This document shows positions 11,080 to 20,990 of a stretch of DNA of 64,000 bases, in pieces. The notes beneath the pieces were generated by a model. The model was not told where the DNA came from and made no database searches. It saw only the letters and a list, made by a program, of their open reading frames with translations. Positions within the stretch are counted from its first letter, which is position 1. Every line of letters begins with the position of its first letter. Source of the DNA: Seminavis robusta (Eukaryota > Bacillariophyta > Bacillariophyceae > Naviculales > Naviculaceae). Both the position numbers and the translations under genes were made by a program. Location: the NCBI GenBank assembly GCA_903772945.1, contig CAICTM010000059.1, positions 1 through 64,000 of the forward strand, read 5' to 3'.

Positions 11080-12546
11080 ATGAGGTGTACCGTTTCACGT
11101 ACGCTCAGCTCCGCCGTCGTGGGATGTTGGCTGCTTTGCAGTGGAGAAGGCGTCACGGCATTCCTCTCCTCTCGCACTTGCACTCGCACTCGCACCGGTA
11201 CAAGTACAACAAGACCAAGAACACCAACGTTGAAATGGAACAACGGCAGTCATGATCAGGATCAGGAACATGATCAGGAGGACGAAACAGTACGAGTAGA
11301 CTCCCGTCGCAGAGACTTGTTTTCCAGCGCCATCGCAGCATCGGCAGTCGCAGCATCGGCGGCCGTGGCATCGTGGTCCATCATTGACATGAACCATGTT
11401 CAGCCTGCAATGGCCTTCACTACGACTCGGCTGACCGCCCAGTGGGATGCATCGAGCGGCCTCAATTCCAACGAAAAGGAATTCGTCGCCTTCGATATGT
11501 CCGCCTACACTGCCATGCGGGACGACCCGTCTCGAACGCCCTTGTTCAAAAAGTCCCTCTTCGATCGCCTCAATGCGGGCCGAGGTCCAGGTCGTGGCCC
11601 AGAAAGCCAAACAGTGCTGGATCTGGGCACGGGGCCGTTCGCCTTGTTTGCCATTATGGCGGCAGAAATGGGCGCTGGAAAGGTGTACGCCATTGAGGCC
11701 AATCCAGAAGTTGCAAACTATGCCCGAAAGTTCATCCAGAAACAGGGATTTGACGATGTCATTACCGTCCTGGATGGATACTCTACCGATGTTACCTTGC
11801 CCAACAACGAAAAGGCGGATATTGTCGTGGCAGAAATCTGTGGATCCATCTCCTCCGAAGAGGGCGCCTATGGAACCATTCTCGATGCCCACAAACGTCT
11901 CATCAAGGACCCCACTAATGCAGCCAATTGGATTCCAAACCGAATACAAACTTGGGCTGCACCCGCCAGTTACACGCTACACAATCTCTTTGTTCCCCCA
12001 GAATTTGACTGGACCAAGATAGCCAACGAGCCTGTCAGGTTCAATTGTCGAGATTTAGGATTGGCGCTGCTGGACGAACCACAGTGTGTGGAAGATATTA
12101 CCTTTGCCGATATCGATATCCTCAAGAGCTCTACTGGTAGTGGCAGCAAGGGTGGTACTCGTAGCAAAACGTTGTCTTTCAAAGCCTCGGGCGATCGCAT
12201 TACGGACAATACGTCCGTTTTCTTTGACGAATATCGCAAGGGACGACTCGACAAAGAAAAGGCATCTAGTTTAGCTACGAAGGCGGCCCGGTCTTGTTCT
12301 GGCATTGCCTTTTGGCCGCGGATCTATTTGCCAGGCTCTTCGGACTCGAGTGAGTATGTCATCAACTCTCGAACACATCCCGAGGGTGGACCCCAAAAGA
12401 GTCATTGGCAAACCGTTCTGCCCGTTATGGGCGCCACCCCGGTGGGGGGGATCCAGGGAGGAGATGTCATTGAGGTAACGTGCAACTTTGACACGCCCGA
12501 GGGGACCAACAAGAGTCCAAAATACACTGTAGTGGCAGAATTTTAA
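11080..12546 (+). CDS. PRMT-like SAM methyltransferase with plastid and thylakoid leader
   Basis: 488 aa, single exon, ATG at 11080. The methyltransferase core shows motif I VLDLGTGPF at residues 179-187, the acidic end of strand 2 in YAIEAN (E206), and a post-I region ADIVVAEICGSISSEEGAYG, which resembles the double-E loop of protein arginine methyltransferases. A methyl group from S-adenosylmethionine is the expected donor; the acceptor is unknown. The leader is compound. First comes a signal peptide ending GVTAF-LSS (ASAFAP type). After an acidic/Arg-rich linker comes RRRDLF-SSAIAASAVAASAA ending QPAMA-F at about 112, which looks like a twin-arginine thylakoid lumen signal. If real, the enzyme acts in the thylakoid lumen, unusual for a methyltransferase. 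Alternatively the second hydrophobic stretch is a membrane anchor. Confidence 0.8.
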   Translation: MRCTVSRTLSSAVVGCWLLCSGEGVTAFLSSRTCTRTRTGTSTTRPRTPTLKWNNGSHDQDQEHDQEDETVRVDSRRRDLFSSAIAASAVAASAAVASWSIIDMNHVQPAMAFTTTRLTAQWDASSGLNSNEKEFVAFDMSAYTAMRDDPSRTPLFKKSLFDRLNAGRGPGRGPESQTVLDLGTGPFALFAIMAAEMGAGKVYAIEANPEVANYARKFIQKQGFDDVITVLDGYSTDVTLPNNEKADIVVAEICGSISSEEGAYGTILDAHKRLIKDPTNAANWIPNRIQTWAAPASYTLHNLFVPPEFDWTKIANEPVRFNCRDLGLALLDEPQCVEDITFADIDILKSSTGSGSKGGTRSKTLSFKASGDRITDNTSVFFDEYRKGRLDKEKASSLATKAARSCSGIAFWPRIYLPGSSDSSEYVINSRTHPEGGPQKSHWQTVLPVMGATPVGGIQGGDVIEVTCNFDTPEGTNKSPKYTVVAEF

Positions 12547-12976
12547 TTAAAATAACTCGATGAATAATAATGTAGACTACTGTCCTACATGTAGCACTTT
12601 TCAGGTCGTTCGCGGCGCAGGTTCGATCCTTCCTAGCTGCTGTAGCTAATGTGACATGTACAGTCCCCAAATCTGCTTTTCATTCGCCCTCTTTAGCTGC
12701 TTGCTTTGGCGAGATCTTTCTCCTTCCTGATTTCAATAACCCCCCTTCTTTCTGTTTTGCTGCTCGTCTCATCCTTTGGAGCTACCGTATGGTCAAATAC
12801 CTATTATTCCAAGTGGTCAGAGCTTCATCTATCTTAATTCCTGAGGCAACCAGGCCGTGATCAGTTTCTTTATGGCCTTGCTGTTTTACATAATTCGAAT
12901 TACTCATCGACCACTTTTTCGAAAAGAAGCGATCGATTTTCTCACTTTCTGAAAGATCGACAAAACACCGTCGACG
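12547..12976. other. intergenic, no gene seen
   Basis: 430 bp between two plus-strand genes. A ggttcgatcc sequence at 12619 recalls a tRNA T-loop, but no cloverleaf forms around it. Nothing else is supportable. Confidence 0.5.
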
Positions 12977-14386
12977 ATGACGAAGAGCAACGGCAGTGTG
13001 AACAGCAGCTTGTGGAGCTGCACTTCCGCCCCTCCCAAGGCAGTGGGGGCCACTACATGTAGTACGAGCGCAATGACAATGACAACGCTGGATGAATGCG
13101 CCGCCTTTTTGTCAGAAACGTTTCCTTTGGCGCAGTGGGAATGGAAAAAAGAGTCTGAGTTTTACTTTGGTCGTGTGGTGGACGTCCTGTTTCGATTTCC
13201 GTGTTTGTTGCGAGAGCAGTTTGCGTACCGAGTGACGACGAGGAGTATGGATGTCTATCTCTTGCCGCTTCAGCTATTGCTCCTGTCGCGTACCCAGATT
13301 TCCCTACCAATTGTACGCGAGATTCACGCACTCTTTCCCGGTTCCATGGCCAAGATGGGTCGATACTACGCAGAGGAACTAGACTACTCGTACTACCCGC
13401 TCTATCTAGCTTGCGCCACTCGAAATGACACCATCATTCAGTTTATAGCCTCCCATCTCACGGAGCAGGACTACGATCCCCGCTGCTTGCCAATGTTCCG
13501 CAGGCTCTTTCAAGAATCAAACACTCAAGACAAGCTATCATTGAAGGCTACGCAGATTCTACTTACCAAGTACCCGGATCTCGTCACTGTCGAATTCTCG
13601 GGGGGCAAGATTCTAGATTTGGCTTTTCACACGGATTATCCACTCAATGTGCTGCAGTGCATTCTAGATAAGACACCCCACCAGCACAGGGCCATTCACA
13701 TACGTGCTCCCAGTGCTCTATCCACGGATCAGGTACACAACCTCAAACACCATTTACTACCCTGTCTACACACACTCAAATGGGAAACCAATTCCAGCAA
13801 CACTCTCCTACTATTGCAAGACTCTTTGCAGGAAAACACATCCATACAACACCTAGAACTGGTATTCAGGTCCAACGGTAACTCCAGCAGACCGGATCCA
13901 TCCTTTCTCACGGTCCTACCCTTCTTGCTACAAGCCGACCGTCTCCAATCCTTGCGTCTCGAAACCAATATGGCTCCATCCGCGTCCGTGAAAGTGGCAG
14001 AGTCTCTCTTTGCCTCTCGTGGTGGCGCTGCCAATCACACCCTACAACGACTACATTTTCTACCACCCATTTCCGAACTATCCACACTCAAATCCTTGCT
14101 AGAAACACTCGAACATGGAAACACTCTTCTTGGATTACAAGAAGTCTCCGTCGACCAGTCGCTCCGAAAATATGCCGCGCACAAAAAACTGGAATACTAC
14201 CTATTGCTCAACCAATATGGCAGAGCCACGGTGCGACGAGACGATGCCGACGCAAACACGCTGATGCAACTATTGGATACCGTCCAAAACGACACTACAT
14301 GTAGTACGACGCTCAAAAAGAATCGATACAAACTACTCTACGGACTGCTGCGGGAATCACCAACTCTTTGGTGTGCACAGCTGTAA
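12977..14386 (+). CDS. ankyrin/LRR-like protein of a diatom-type family
   Basis: 469 aa, single exon, ATG at 12977. The N-terminal half contains YYPLYLACATRNDTIIQFIA and KILDLAFHTDYPLNVLQCIL, which read like degenerate ankyrin-type helical hairpins. From about residue 250 the sequence switches to Leu-rich units (HLLPCLHTLKWE, TSIQHLELVF, DRLQSLRLETN, HTLQRLHFLP, LGLQEVSV) resembling an RNI-like leucine-rich repeat sheet. The end (LEYYLLLNQYGRATVRRDDAD and YKLLYGLLRESPTLWC) resembles the C-terminal cap of large diatom families with the same layout. No signal peptide, membrane segment or catalytic motif is visible, so a protein-binding role is the only inference. The domain names are tentative. 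Confidence 0.7.
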   Translation: MTKSNGSVNSSLWSCTSAPPKAVGATTCSTSAMTMTTLDECAAFLSETFPLAQWEWKKESEFYFGRVVDVLFRFPCLLREQFAYRVTTRSMDVYLLPLQLLLLSRTQISLPIVREIHALFPGSMAKMGRYYAEELDYSYYPLYLACATRNDTIIQFIASHLTEQDYDPRCLPMFRRLFQESNTQDKLSLKATQILLTKYPDLVTVEFSGGKILDLAFHTDYPLNVLQCILDKTPHQHRAIHIRAPSALSTDQVHNLKHHLLPCLHTLKWETNSSNTLLLLQDSLQENTSIQHLELVFRSNGNSSRPDPSFLTVLPFLLQADRLQSLRLETNMAPSASVKVAESLFASRGGAANHTLQRLHFLPPISELSTLKSLLETLEHGNTLLGLQEVSVDQSLRKYAAHKKLEYYLLLNQYGRATVRRDDADANTLMQLLDTVQNDTTCSTTLKKNRYKLLYGLLRESPTLWCAQL

Positions 14387-14749
14387 AAAAAGACAATTGA
14401 AATTTTAAAATCGACGACAACCAGCAATTAAAAGGAAATTGGACAATCGATTGATTTGGTTGGAATTATGTATGTTGGGATGGATGGAATTGACGAGAGT
14501 GCGAAAGCAACAGACAACCACCGCTGGATTCATAAACACAGCTGCGTCCATGCATTGAGAGCGACCTCAACACAGTATTCAAATTTGGCTGCGACGCAGT
14601 GCCGTACCGGTATCCGTGATGAACATATGCTCGTGTTTTTGCAGTTTTTCTTCTCATGAGCACCACAATTTACGTCCTTATTTGTTCTGCCACTGAATGA
14701 ATGACGACGAAATACTGGAATCCGAACGCTCGGAGAAAGCTGCGGCAAT
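14387..14749. other. intergenic between convergent genes
   Basis: Short spacer between two convergent genes. No gene or RNA is supportable here. Confidence 0.5.
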
Positions 14750-15809
14750 CTACCAAAGCCACATGGCCACCATATTGTCATGCAAAAGCTCAATCAACTG
14801 ACCCTGAAGCAAATCCTCATCCCGAAGAGAGTCACGCACGTGGTCGTACGATTTGACAATCTCCTCTCCAATCCGCCGAGTCACTCTTCGACGCAGTCGC
14901 GTGTTTTTGTTGGATTCATCCCATCGTTTCTGCCACTCTTCCTTCAAGTATGGGACCAATCCCGGACAAACGGTTCCCATCAGATACGCTTTTTGGAACG
15001 CATAGACCCCGCGAAACTTGGTTTGATTCACAACTTCTAAAGTGAAATTCAAATTCTCCTTTTCGTTGAGGACCGTCTTGAGTCTCTCTTTCAGTGCCGC
15101 CTTCCTGCTTCGAAATCCAGTACCTTGAGGCTTTACCAAGTCGAACGCATCACGAACCACATGAAGTTCCAAGACGTGGTCCAGTTCCGTGCTGCCTTGG
15201 GTCAAATCCTTTTGTTTGAAAGACGTGTAGGCATCTCGATGCTTGCGGTAGTCCCAAACGGCAACGCAGTGTTGCTTTGACGAACGAAGGCTTTGCTTGC
15301 GAAACTCTTGTGGATCAGTGCTGAGTCTGCCCGATACAGCATGGAATCTATAGTCAAATTTCTCGAGTGTACTGGCCTTGATGGATGTTCCATCGGTCTT
15401 GTGTTGGCAACAAGGCAAATGCAAGTGGCAATACTCAAATCCCGACTTGGCTGTTTTGCGGCATTGCTTTTTGGTTGATTTGGCAATCCCCTTGCATTGC
15501 AGAGCTTCCTTGTTGTCTGTTGGGCATGACAACGATACAATGAGAATGAGAATCGTCGTCTATGCCACCAGCAAAAGTGGCATTTCCTGTTCCCACGTTC
15601 TTATGCTTGACGGCATCGACGATCTACTCACCGCAACGAGGCAGATGCAAGTGGCAATACGCGAATCCCGGCTTGGCTGCTTTGCAGCATCGCTTCTTCG
15701 TGGATGTTGCAATCCCCTGACACTGTATGCTCCTGTTCGACATGGCAAGAGTGCAGCGAAACATTATTGACTTACCCAACGCTCGCTTGGGAAATGGCTG
15801 CTGCGGCAT
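14750..15809 (-). CDS. duplicated Cys/His-motif protein, two exons
   Basis: I join exon 1 (15809-15632) and exon 2 (15516-14750) across a 115-bp intron (15631-15517). The donor is G-GTGAGTAG and the acceptor CCCAACAG; the split codon G+AC keeps the frame, giving 314 aa. A second in-frame ATG at 15743 could be the start instead. The junction brings two near-copies of one motif side by side: QCQGIATSTKKRCCKAAKPG then FAYCHLHLP in exon 1, and QCKGIAKSTKKQCRKTAKSG then FEYCHLHLP in exon 2. The C-x8-9-C-x8-9-C-x-x-H pattern looks like a small zinc-binding module found in algal and giant-virus proteins. The rest contains LDHVLELHVV, which recalls HNH-like D-H segments, but I cannot confirm a nuclease. 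Function is unknown. Confidence 0.7.
15517..15631 (-). other. intron of the Cys/His-motif gene
   Basis: 115-bp GT-AG intron inferred from the GGTGAGTAG donor and a pyrimidine-rich acceptor ending CCAACAG. It lies exactly between the two copies of the motif and preserves the frame. Without splicing, exon 1 ends in a stop shortly after the donor. Confidence 0.75.
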
Positions 15810-16117
15810 CAGTTCCTGCCCAATCCAACCGAGCGACGAGACATCAGCGAGGTATCGAACTCAGATTTTGGTGGGAACCGCTCTGGATGCACGAAACAAC
15901 TTTTGCAGTGCTCCATTCTTTTAATAAATTCCAGAGAAGATCTCTTCTAGTAGATATCTAGTAGAGAGGGACTCTCTCCTCTATCGAATGCATCTGTACT
16001 TCATTAGCTATACCCGTACCATAAAGAAGATGTGGTGGAAGCTGTCAAAGTAGTCTAGCTAGCTAGTCCTATAATGTCCTTACGAGCTGCAGATACCATT
16101 GTCTAACATATGTTCAT
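15810..16117. other. intergenic, no gene seen
   Basis: Spacer between two minus-strand genes with a ctagctagctag run at about 16053-16064. Nothing coding is supportable. Confidence 0.5.
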
Positions 16118-17539
16118 CTATTCAAACGTGGCGTCATTAGAAATGGCCACATCCTCCGTTTCTCTCGTGTCTTCTTCCTCCTCACTACTACTATCCTCCT
16201 CATTTTTGTTTGCACCAGAGGCATCAACACCCATGGCTTGTTTGACTTTTGTTTGCATGTCTTCTAAAAAGACAGGATCTTCCTTGAGCGCTTCGACGAC
16301 CTTGGCCCGTCCCTGGGCAATATTCTCGCCCTCATAAGCATACCAGGATCCTTTTCGTACGACAACACCCCATTCTTCAGCGGCATCGACGAGACATCCA
16401 ACACCATCAATGCCTTGTCCAAATAGAATATCCAATTGTACCACCTGAAAGGGAGCGGCGACCTTGTTTTTGACCACCCTCACTTTGACTCGAATCCCGG
16501 CATTGTCCGGAAGGATTTCTTTGCGTCGAATGTCGAGTCTTACTGACGCATAAAATTTGAGGGCGTTGCCTCCCGATGTCACTTCCGGGGATCCGTAAAT
16601 CACTCCGACCTATCAATGAGAAACGAATGAATGAATGAATGAATGAATGAATGAATGAAAGGAGTGTGTGTGTGTGTGTGTGTACAGGATGTCCATGCAT
16701 GTACGATATATACATACCTTGGATCGCAATTGATTGAGAAAAACGACGACGGTCTGGGAAGCAGCTAGAGATCCAGTAATTTTGCGCATGGCCTTGGACA
16801 TGAGTCTTGCCTGCAACCCAATTTGTGAATCACTCATATCGCCTTCGAGTTCGGCCCGAGGGACTAGTGCCGCCACGGAATCAATGACAATGACATCCAT
16901 GGCTGCACTTCGTACGAGCTTGTCTACGACATCGAGTGCCATTTCGCCACTGTCGGGTTGACAGACGAATAAATCGTTGGTATTGACGCCCAAGTGTTCG
17001 GCATACGCTGGATCCAATGCGTGTTCAGCATCGATAAAGGCGGCCATGCCTCCATTCAATTGCGCAGAGGCAATGGCGTGCAATGCCAGGGTGGTTTTTC
17101 CACAGGCTTCCGGACCATAAATTTCCACAATACGACCTTTTGGATATCCACCACCTCCCAAGGCGGCATCCAATGTCAAGGCGCCTGTGGACACACAATC
17201 GACCACCATGCCGTGGGCATCGCCCAATTTGAGGATTGAGCCACGGCCGTACGATTGTTCAATTTGATTTATGACGCCGTCCAATGCGGCCAATTTGTTC
17301 TTGTCCACATTATTGTCCTTGTCCTTGTCCTTGTCGTCATTGGCATTGGAGGAGGAAGCAGATGCCTTGGATTTGGCAGTCACCACCACCTGGCTGAATG
17401 TGGATCTAGCAGTAGTACCCGCACGACTGGACACTGTATTAATAGTAGGGACTGGCCGTGGAACAAAGGCATTGGCCGAGGAGAGGATCAGTGCTGCTGG
17501 CAGAGCCGCCACCAACAAAACAGAGGCAGACGTCTTCAT
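16118..17539 (-). CDS. recA: plastid-targeted RecA recombinase, two exons
   Basis: Exon 1 is 17539-16718 and exon 2 16609-16118; the joined protein has 437 aa. The splice restores the RecA segment [16 protein letters not shown] exactly in frame (AAG|GTATGT donor, TTGATAG acceptor). RecA polymerises on single-stranded DNA and performs ATP-dependent strand exchange in recombinational repair. Visible: Walker [10 protein letters not shown] at 142-150, [20 protein letters not shown] (Walker B region), [16 protein letters not shown], and [17 protein letters not shown], all hallmark bacterial/organellar RecA. The leader [29 protein letters not shown] carries an ASAFAP-type motif, so the product should repair plastid DNA. 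I prefer the Met at 17539 over the upstream in-frame Met at 17560. A Lys/Asp-rich spacer precedes the core, and the C-terminus is acidic ([17 protein letters not shown]), as in many RecA proteins. Confidence 0.95.
16610..16717 (-). other. recA intron carrying two microsatellites
   Basis: 108-bp GT-AG intron. Most of it is simple repeat: a (TGAA)n run at about 16625-16660 and a (GT)n run at about 16667-16683 on the plus strand. The splice is fixed by exact restoration of the conserved RecA reading frame. Confidence 0.9.
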
Positions 17540-18089
17540 TCTGTCGATCAAATCAATCAAATGATATGAGTGTTGGTTGTGGTCTCTAGCTACTAGCTAG
17601 AGCACTACTGGTATACGTCGAGTCAAAGGATCGAAAGAAGTGCCCACTGGCGATTTTTCAAGGAAAGATTCGGAATACTGTGTCAGTGCAGCTGTGTAAA
17701 GATCCAAAAGATATTTCATAAAACTAAAAATTACAGAACAAGTGAATTTGACTTATTTAAACTTTTGAAGACACCAAAAAATGGAAATTCGATGCAACCT
17801 TCAAGTTGTCATTGGTGTTGCTTTCCACAAGCCAAGTCGGCTGACAACGATGATTACTCAAAGGAGGAGCACCCACACCGTGGCTTACCACTGTGCTGTA
17901 GTGGTAGACGTCTATTATAGTAGGATGTAACGATTTCGACCTACCAGGAACAGTTTGGGATCATTTGCTAGTATGAAATTAGAATGACTCGACTCTCCAG
18001 AGACAAGGAAAGCAACACTCATGTGCACTCTCCCGCTGTTTCCCAATAGGCAGGCGATGGAGAATGTGTCCCATCATGCTCAGCCATTT
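17540..18089. other. intergenic, no gene seen
   Basis: 550 bp between recA (start side) and the 3' end of the histidine kinase gene, both on the minus strand. It should contain the recA promoter, but I recognise no element beyond a ctagctactagctag stretch near 17586. Confidence 0.5.
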
Positions 18090-20990
18090 TTACAACCCAC
18101 CGGTCTTGTCCTTTGGTACCTCCGACACGCGGTCTCGTTGAGATAGACCCTTTCGTCCGTGAACCATTGAGATCTCCTCGCCTTCATTATCCGAATTACG
18201 TCGATGGATCTTGCTTGGTGGCCTATCGACGCCACGTGAAGGAGACGTGTTCATGCTGTGCGTTGATGGGCGCACTATTGATGCTGTAACCGTAGGTTGT
18301 GAGAGTCGTGGTTTGTTGTCACGCGACGCGACCGTCGTCTTCTCATCAGTCACGGGAGCCATGGCCGCTTGCAAATGATCGGAAAAGACGGAGTGCACAG
18401 ACCCAAAGGATCCGCGTCGAGGCAACACGGGACGACTATCCGCATGGGAGCTGCTTCCAGTAGTTCCAGTCAATCGCCCAGAACTCCCGTGGTTGTCACT
18501 GCAACTCTCCCCCAATGTAACATGGTGTATGCTTTCCGAACCCTCTGTGCAGATGCTTCCTCCGCAGCTCAGAGACCCGCGACTGTGATGGGTCGTCGTC
18601 CCCATGTTGCAAATGGCATTGGTCATGGCTTTTTGAATATCTTTGATGAGCATTGGTTTTGTGAGCCAGTCATTCAGGCCCAGTTCTGGATAATCCGCTC
18701 TTGGCACAGCAGCTGTCAAGGCAATGATGGGCAATCGTTCGGTAGAGTACCCCAGGGTTCGCAGTTGCTTGACAGCTTGCAGAGCGCTGTTTTTGCTGTT
18801 GCCGTCGTCATTGGAAGAAGACAATTGGGTCTCTAGGAGGACGACATCGAAGGATGCATCCTCACTCTCCGTGACGGCTTGAACCATGGCATCTCCGTCG
18901 GCCACGGTCGTGACTTGATATCCCGACTCCTCCATGAGAGCCGTCATGACACTTCGCCCGGCATTGTCCTTATCGACCAATAGAACCTGTAATCCTCCTT
19001 CATCGGGTACGGGATCCAGTTGTTGCTGCAAGGATGACGTGGACGAGTTGCTGCCTTTGCGCTGTACACGTCGAAGACGACGATTGTCTTTGTTGTTGCT
19101 GCTGGTGTTGTTCCCGTTGTTAGTATTGCTATTGCCATGATTGCTCAAATTGGAACAGTTAGTCGACGGTGGTGGTTTGACTGGCATGACACGAAGGAAT
19201 GGTATTTCTACCCAGAAGGTGGCTCCTTGTCCTGGTTTGCTTTGTACGCCCATGGTTCCCCCCATGGCATCGACGAGAGTCTTGCATCGAGACAGGCCGA
19301 CACCACCGTGATCCGAAGCATCTTTTTCTTGTTGTTGCTGTTGTTGATCTTGCTGTTGTTGTTGTGATCGTTTCCATGACTTGGTGCGCATGCATTGCCG
19401 TTGCTGCTCTAGATTCATTCCAACGCCACTATCTTTGACTTCAAATCGTAGACGTACCCGTCGTGAACTCTGCAATGACAATCTTCGTACCGAAACGTTG
19501 ATGCCTCCTCTACTCGTGTACTTGACGGCATTGTGTAGAATGTTGAATAGAATTTGTCCCAATCTAGCTGGATCTCCCATGAGTGCTGCGGTTCCATTGT
19601 TGAGTGATCGTGAATGAATGGTGGCCCTAAGTGTCAAGTCCTTGGCCTTGGCATGTGGACGGAGCGTGGCTACGGCATTCTTGAGCACTTCCTTGACATC
19701 CAGTTGTGTGTGCTCTAGCAGTATTCTTGGTTTGTTGTTGAGATGATGACTGCCGTTGTTGGTTGGGTGGTTGTTGGTTGGATTGCGTTGGTCTCCTCCA
19801 TGGCCGTTGGTGTTGTTGCCACTGATGCTGCTTCCGCCAGTACCTCCGACCGTATCCATGAGATCATGAATGACCGTCATGAGTAGTTGCGCAGATGATT
19901 GAAGCAGATTGGAGTAGTGTCTATTGTGTGTCTTGGATTGTTGTTGATTATGATTGTTGTCGTTTTTGAAGTGATCCTGCTTGGCCATGAGCTCCACAAC
20001 TCCAACGACGTGTTGTAAAGGCGTTCGAATGGCATGTGCCATGTCGGCCAGAAGGTCAAGCTTATCGAGTTCGGCAGTAGTGGCTTGTCGTTTTGCTTCC
20101 ACTACGGCAGTGATGTCTCGTGCAGACATGAGCAGAATGGGTTTGGATGTGACGGGATCTTTGGTTTGTCGCACCTTGATGGCCGACCATTGTGTTCCAT
20201 GGACTGTGTGTACCTGTGCTTCTAGAGTGACATCTTGTCCTGTCTCAGCCGCTTGGTGGAGTATTCTCTTGCCCAATTGTGGGTCTGCAAAGCGTTTGAC
20301 AAAGGCAGATTTCAGGATTGGATCATCATTGTCATTGTCACCTTCTTCATCTTGCTCGAATGAATTGGAACTGTCACTGCTGTCTGAAAGAACTTGCTGC
20401 TGCTGTTGTTGCTTTGCAGTTTCTAGAGATCCAAAGACAGCTAGAGCTTCAGGATTCTGTTCCAGAATGTTTCCTTGCAGATCCGCAATACAAACAGCCA
20501 CTGGAAGATGCCTGAGCATTTCCGTGGCTCTGAGTGCTTCTTGTTCAAATAGAGTACTGCTAGTAGCATTGGTCCTCTTGGTAGCCTGCACTAGCATGGC
20601 CACTCTGCCTTCTTCAATAGGAACTCCCTTGCAAAGACAATCCACTACCACGCTTTCGCCTCCTTTGGGGTAGAAAGTCCACTGCTCTTGCGTAGTTTCT
20701 CCTGAAATGAACTTTAACAGATAATCGTCCAACCGATTCTGGGTAGCTTCACTCATGTCATTGCCAAAGTTTCGTGCCACCAGGGACTCCAGGCTGTTGG
20801 CACTCCACAGTTCCACCGCAGCCGCATTGGCCCAGAACATGCCGCGCTTCACAATGTCGAAAATCCAAACTGGTTGGTCCAGGAGGTTCAGCGCTTGAAG
20901 GTCTTGTCGGCAGTAGCATGTGCTACTGCATGTACTAGTACTAGTACCACTACTAGCAGCATCAGGTGGGGATGGGGTATCCTCTGGCAT
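18090..20990 (-). CDS. PAS hybrid histidine kinase with degenerate receiver
   Basis: 966 aa, single exon, ATG at 20988-20990. Order: PAS domain 1 (about 27-135, QPVWIFDIVKRGMFWANAAA), PAS domain 2 (about 155-300, VAVCIADLQGNILEQNPEAL, ending SARDITAVVEAKRQ), HisKA with DMAHAIRTPLQHVVGVVELM (H319), HATPase with N-box LFNILHNAVKYT and G1 DSGVGM, and a receiver (about 670-790). Several residues are off consensus. HEIRTPL is HAIRTPL, so the acidic residue next to the His is Ala. The G2 box is GGVGLSR instead of GTGLGL, with a poly-Gln ATP lid. The receiver phospho-acceptor Asp is Glu (E720 in DVVLLETQLS), and the paired acids are DK, though the LTKP Lys remains. A long Ser/His/Asn-rich tail follows. 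No membrane segment or signal peptide is seen, so it is probably a soluble sensor. Kinase and phosphorelay activity are doubtful. Confidence 0.88.
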   Translation of the reverse strand: MPEDTPSPPDAASSGTSTSTCSSTCYCRQDLQALNLLDQPVWIFDIVKRGMFWANAAAVELWSANSLESLVARNFGNDMSEATQNRLDDYLLKFISGETTQEQWTFYPKGGESVVVDCLCKGVPIEEGRVAMLVQATKRTNATSSTLFEQEALRATEMLRHLPVAVCIADLQGNILEQNPEALAVFGSLETAKQQQQQQVLSDSSDSSNSFEQDEEGDNDNDDPILKSAFVKRFADPQLGKRILHQAAETGQDVTLEAQVHTVHGTQWSAIKVRQTKDPVTSKPILLMSARDITAVVEAKRQATTAELDKLDLLADMAHAIRTPLQHVVGVVELMAKQDHFKNDNNHNQQQSKTHNRHYSNLLQSSAQLLMTVIHDLMDTVGGTGGSSISGNNTNGHGGDQRNPTNNHPTNNGSHHLNNKPRILLEHTQLDVKEVLKNAVATLRPHAKAKDLTLRATIHSRSLNNGTAALMGDPARLGQILFNILHNAVKYTSRGGINVSVRRLSLQSSRRVRLRFEVKDSGVGMNLEQQRQCMRTKSWKRSQQQQQDQQQQQQEKDASDHGGVGLSRCKTLVDAMGGTMGVQSKPGQGATFWVEIPFLRVMPVKPPPSTNCSNLSNHGNSNTNNGNNTSSNNKDNRRLRRVQRKGSNSSTSSLQQQLDPVPDEGGLQVLLVDKDNAGRSVMTALMEESGYQVTTVADGDAMVQAVTESEDASFDVVLLETQLSSSNDDGNSKNSALQAVKQLRTLGYSTERLPIIALTAAVPRADYPELGLNDWLTKPMLIKDIQKAMTNAICNMGTTTHHSRGSLSCGGSICTEGSESIHHVTLGESCSDNHGSSGRLTGTTGSSSHADSRPVLPRRGSFGSVHSVFSDHLQAAMAPVTDEKTTVASRDNKPRLSQPTVTASIVRPSTHSMNTSPSRGVDRPPSKIHRRNSDNEGEEISMVHGRKGLSQRDRVSEVPKDKTGGL

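Noticed and set aside
12550-12650. Possible tRNA around ggttcgatcc at 12619
   Set aside because: The bases around the T-loop-like sequence do not pair as a T-arm and no acceptor or D-arm could be drawn.
19981-20673. 230-aa plus-strand ORF opposite the PAS kinase
   Set aside because: Ser/Cys/Arg-rich composition mirrors codons of the kinase; no domain.
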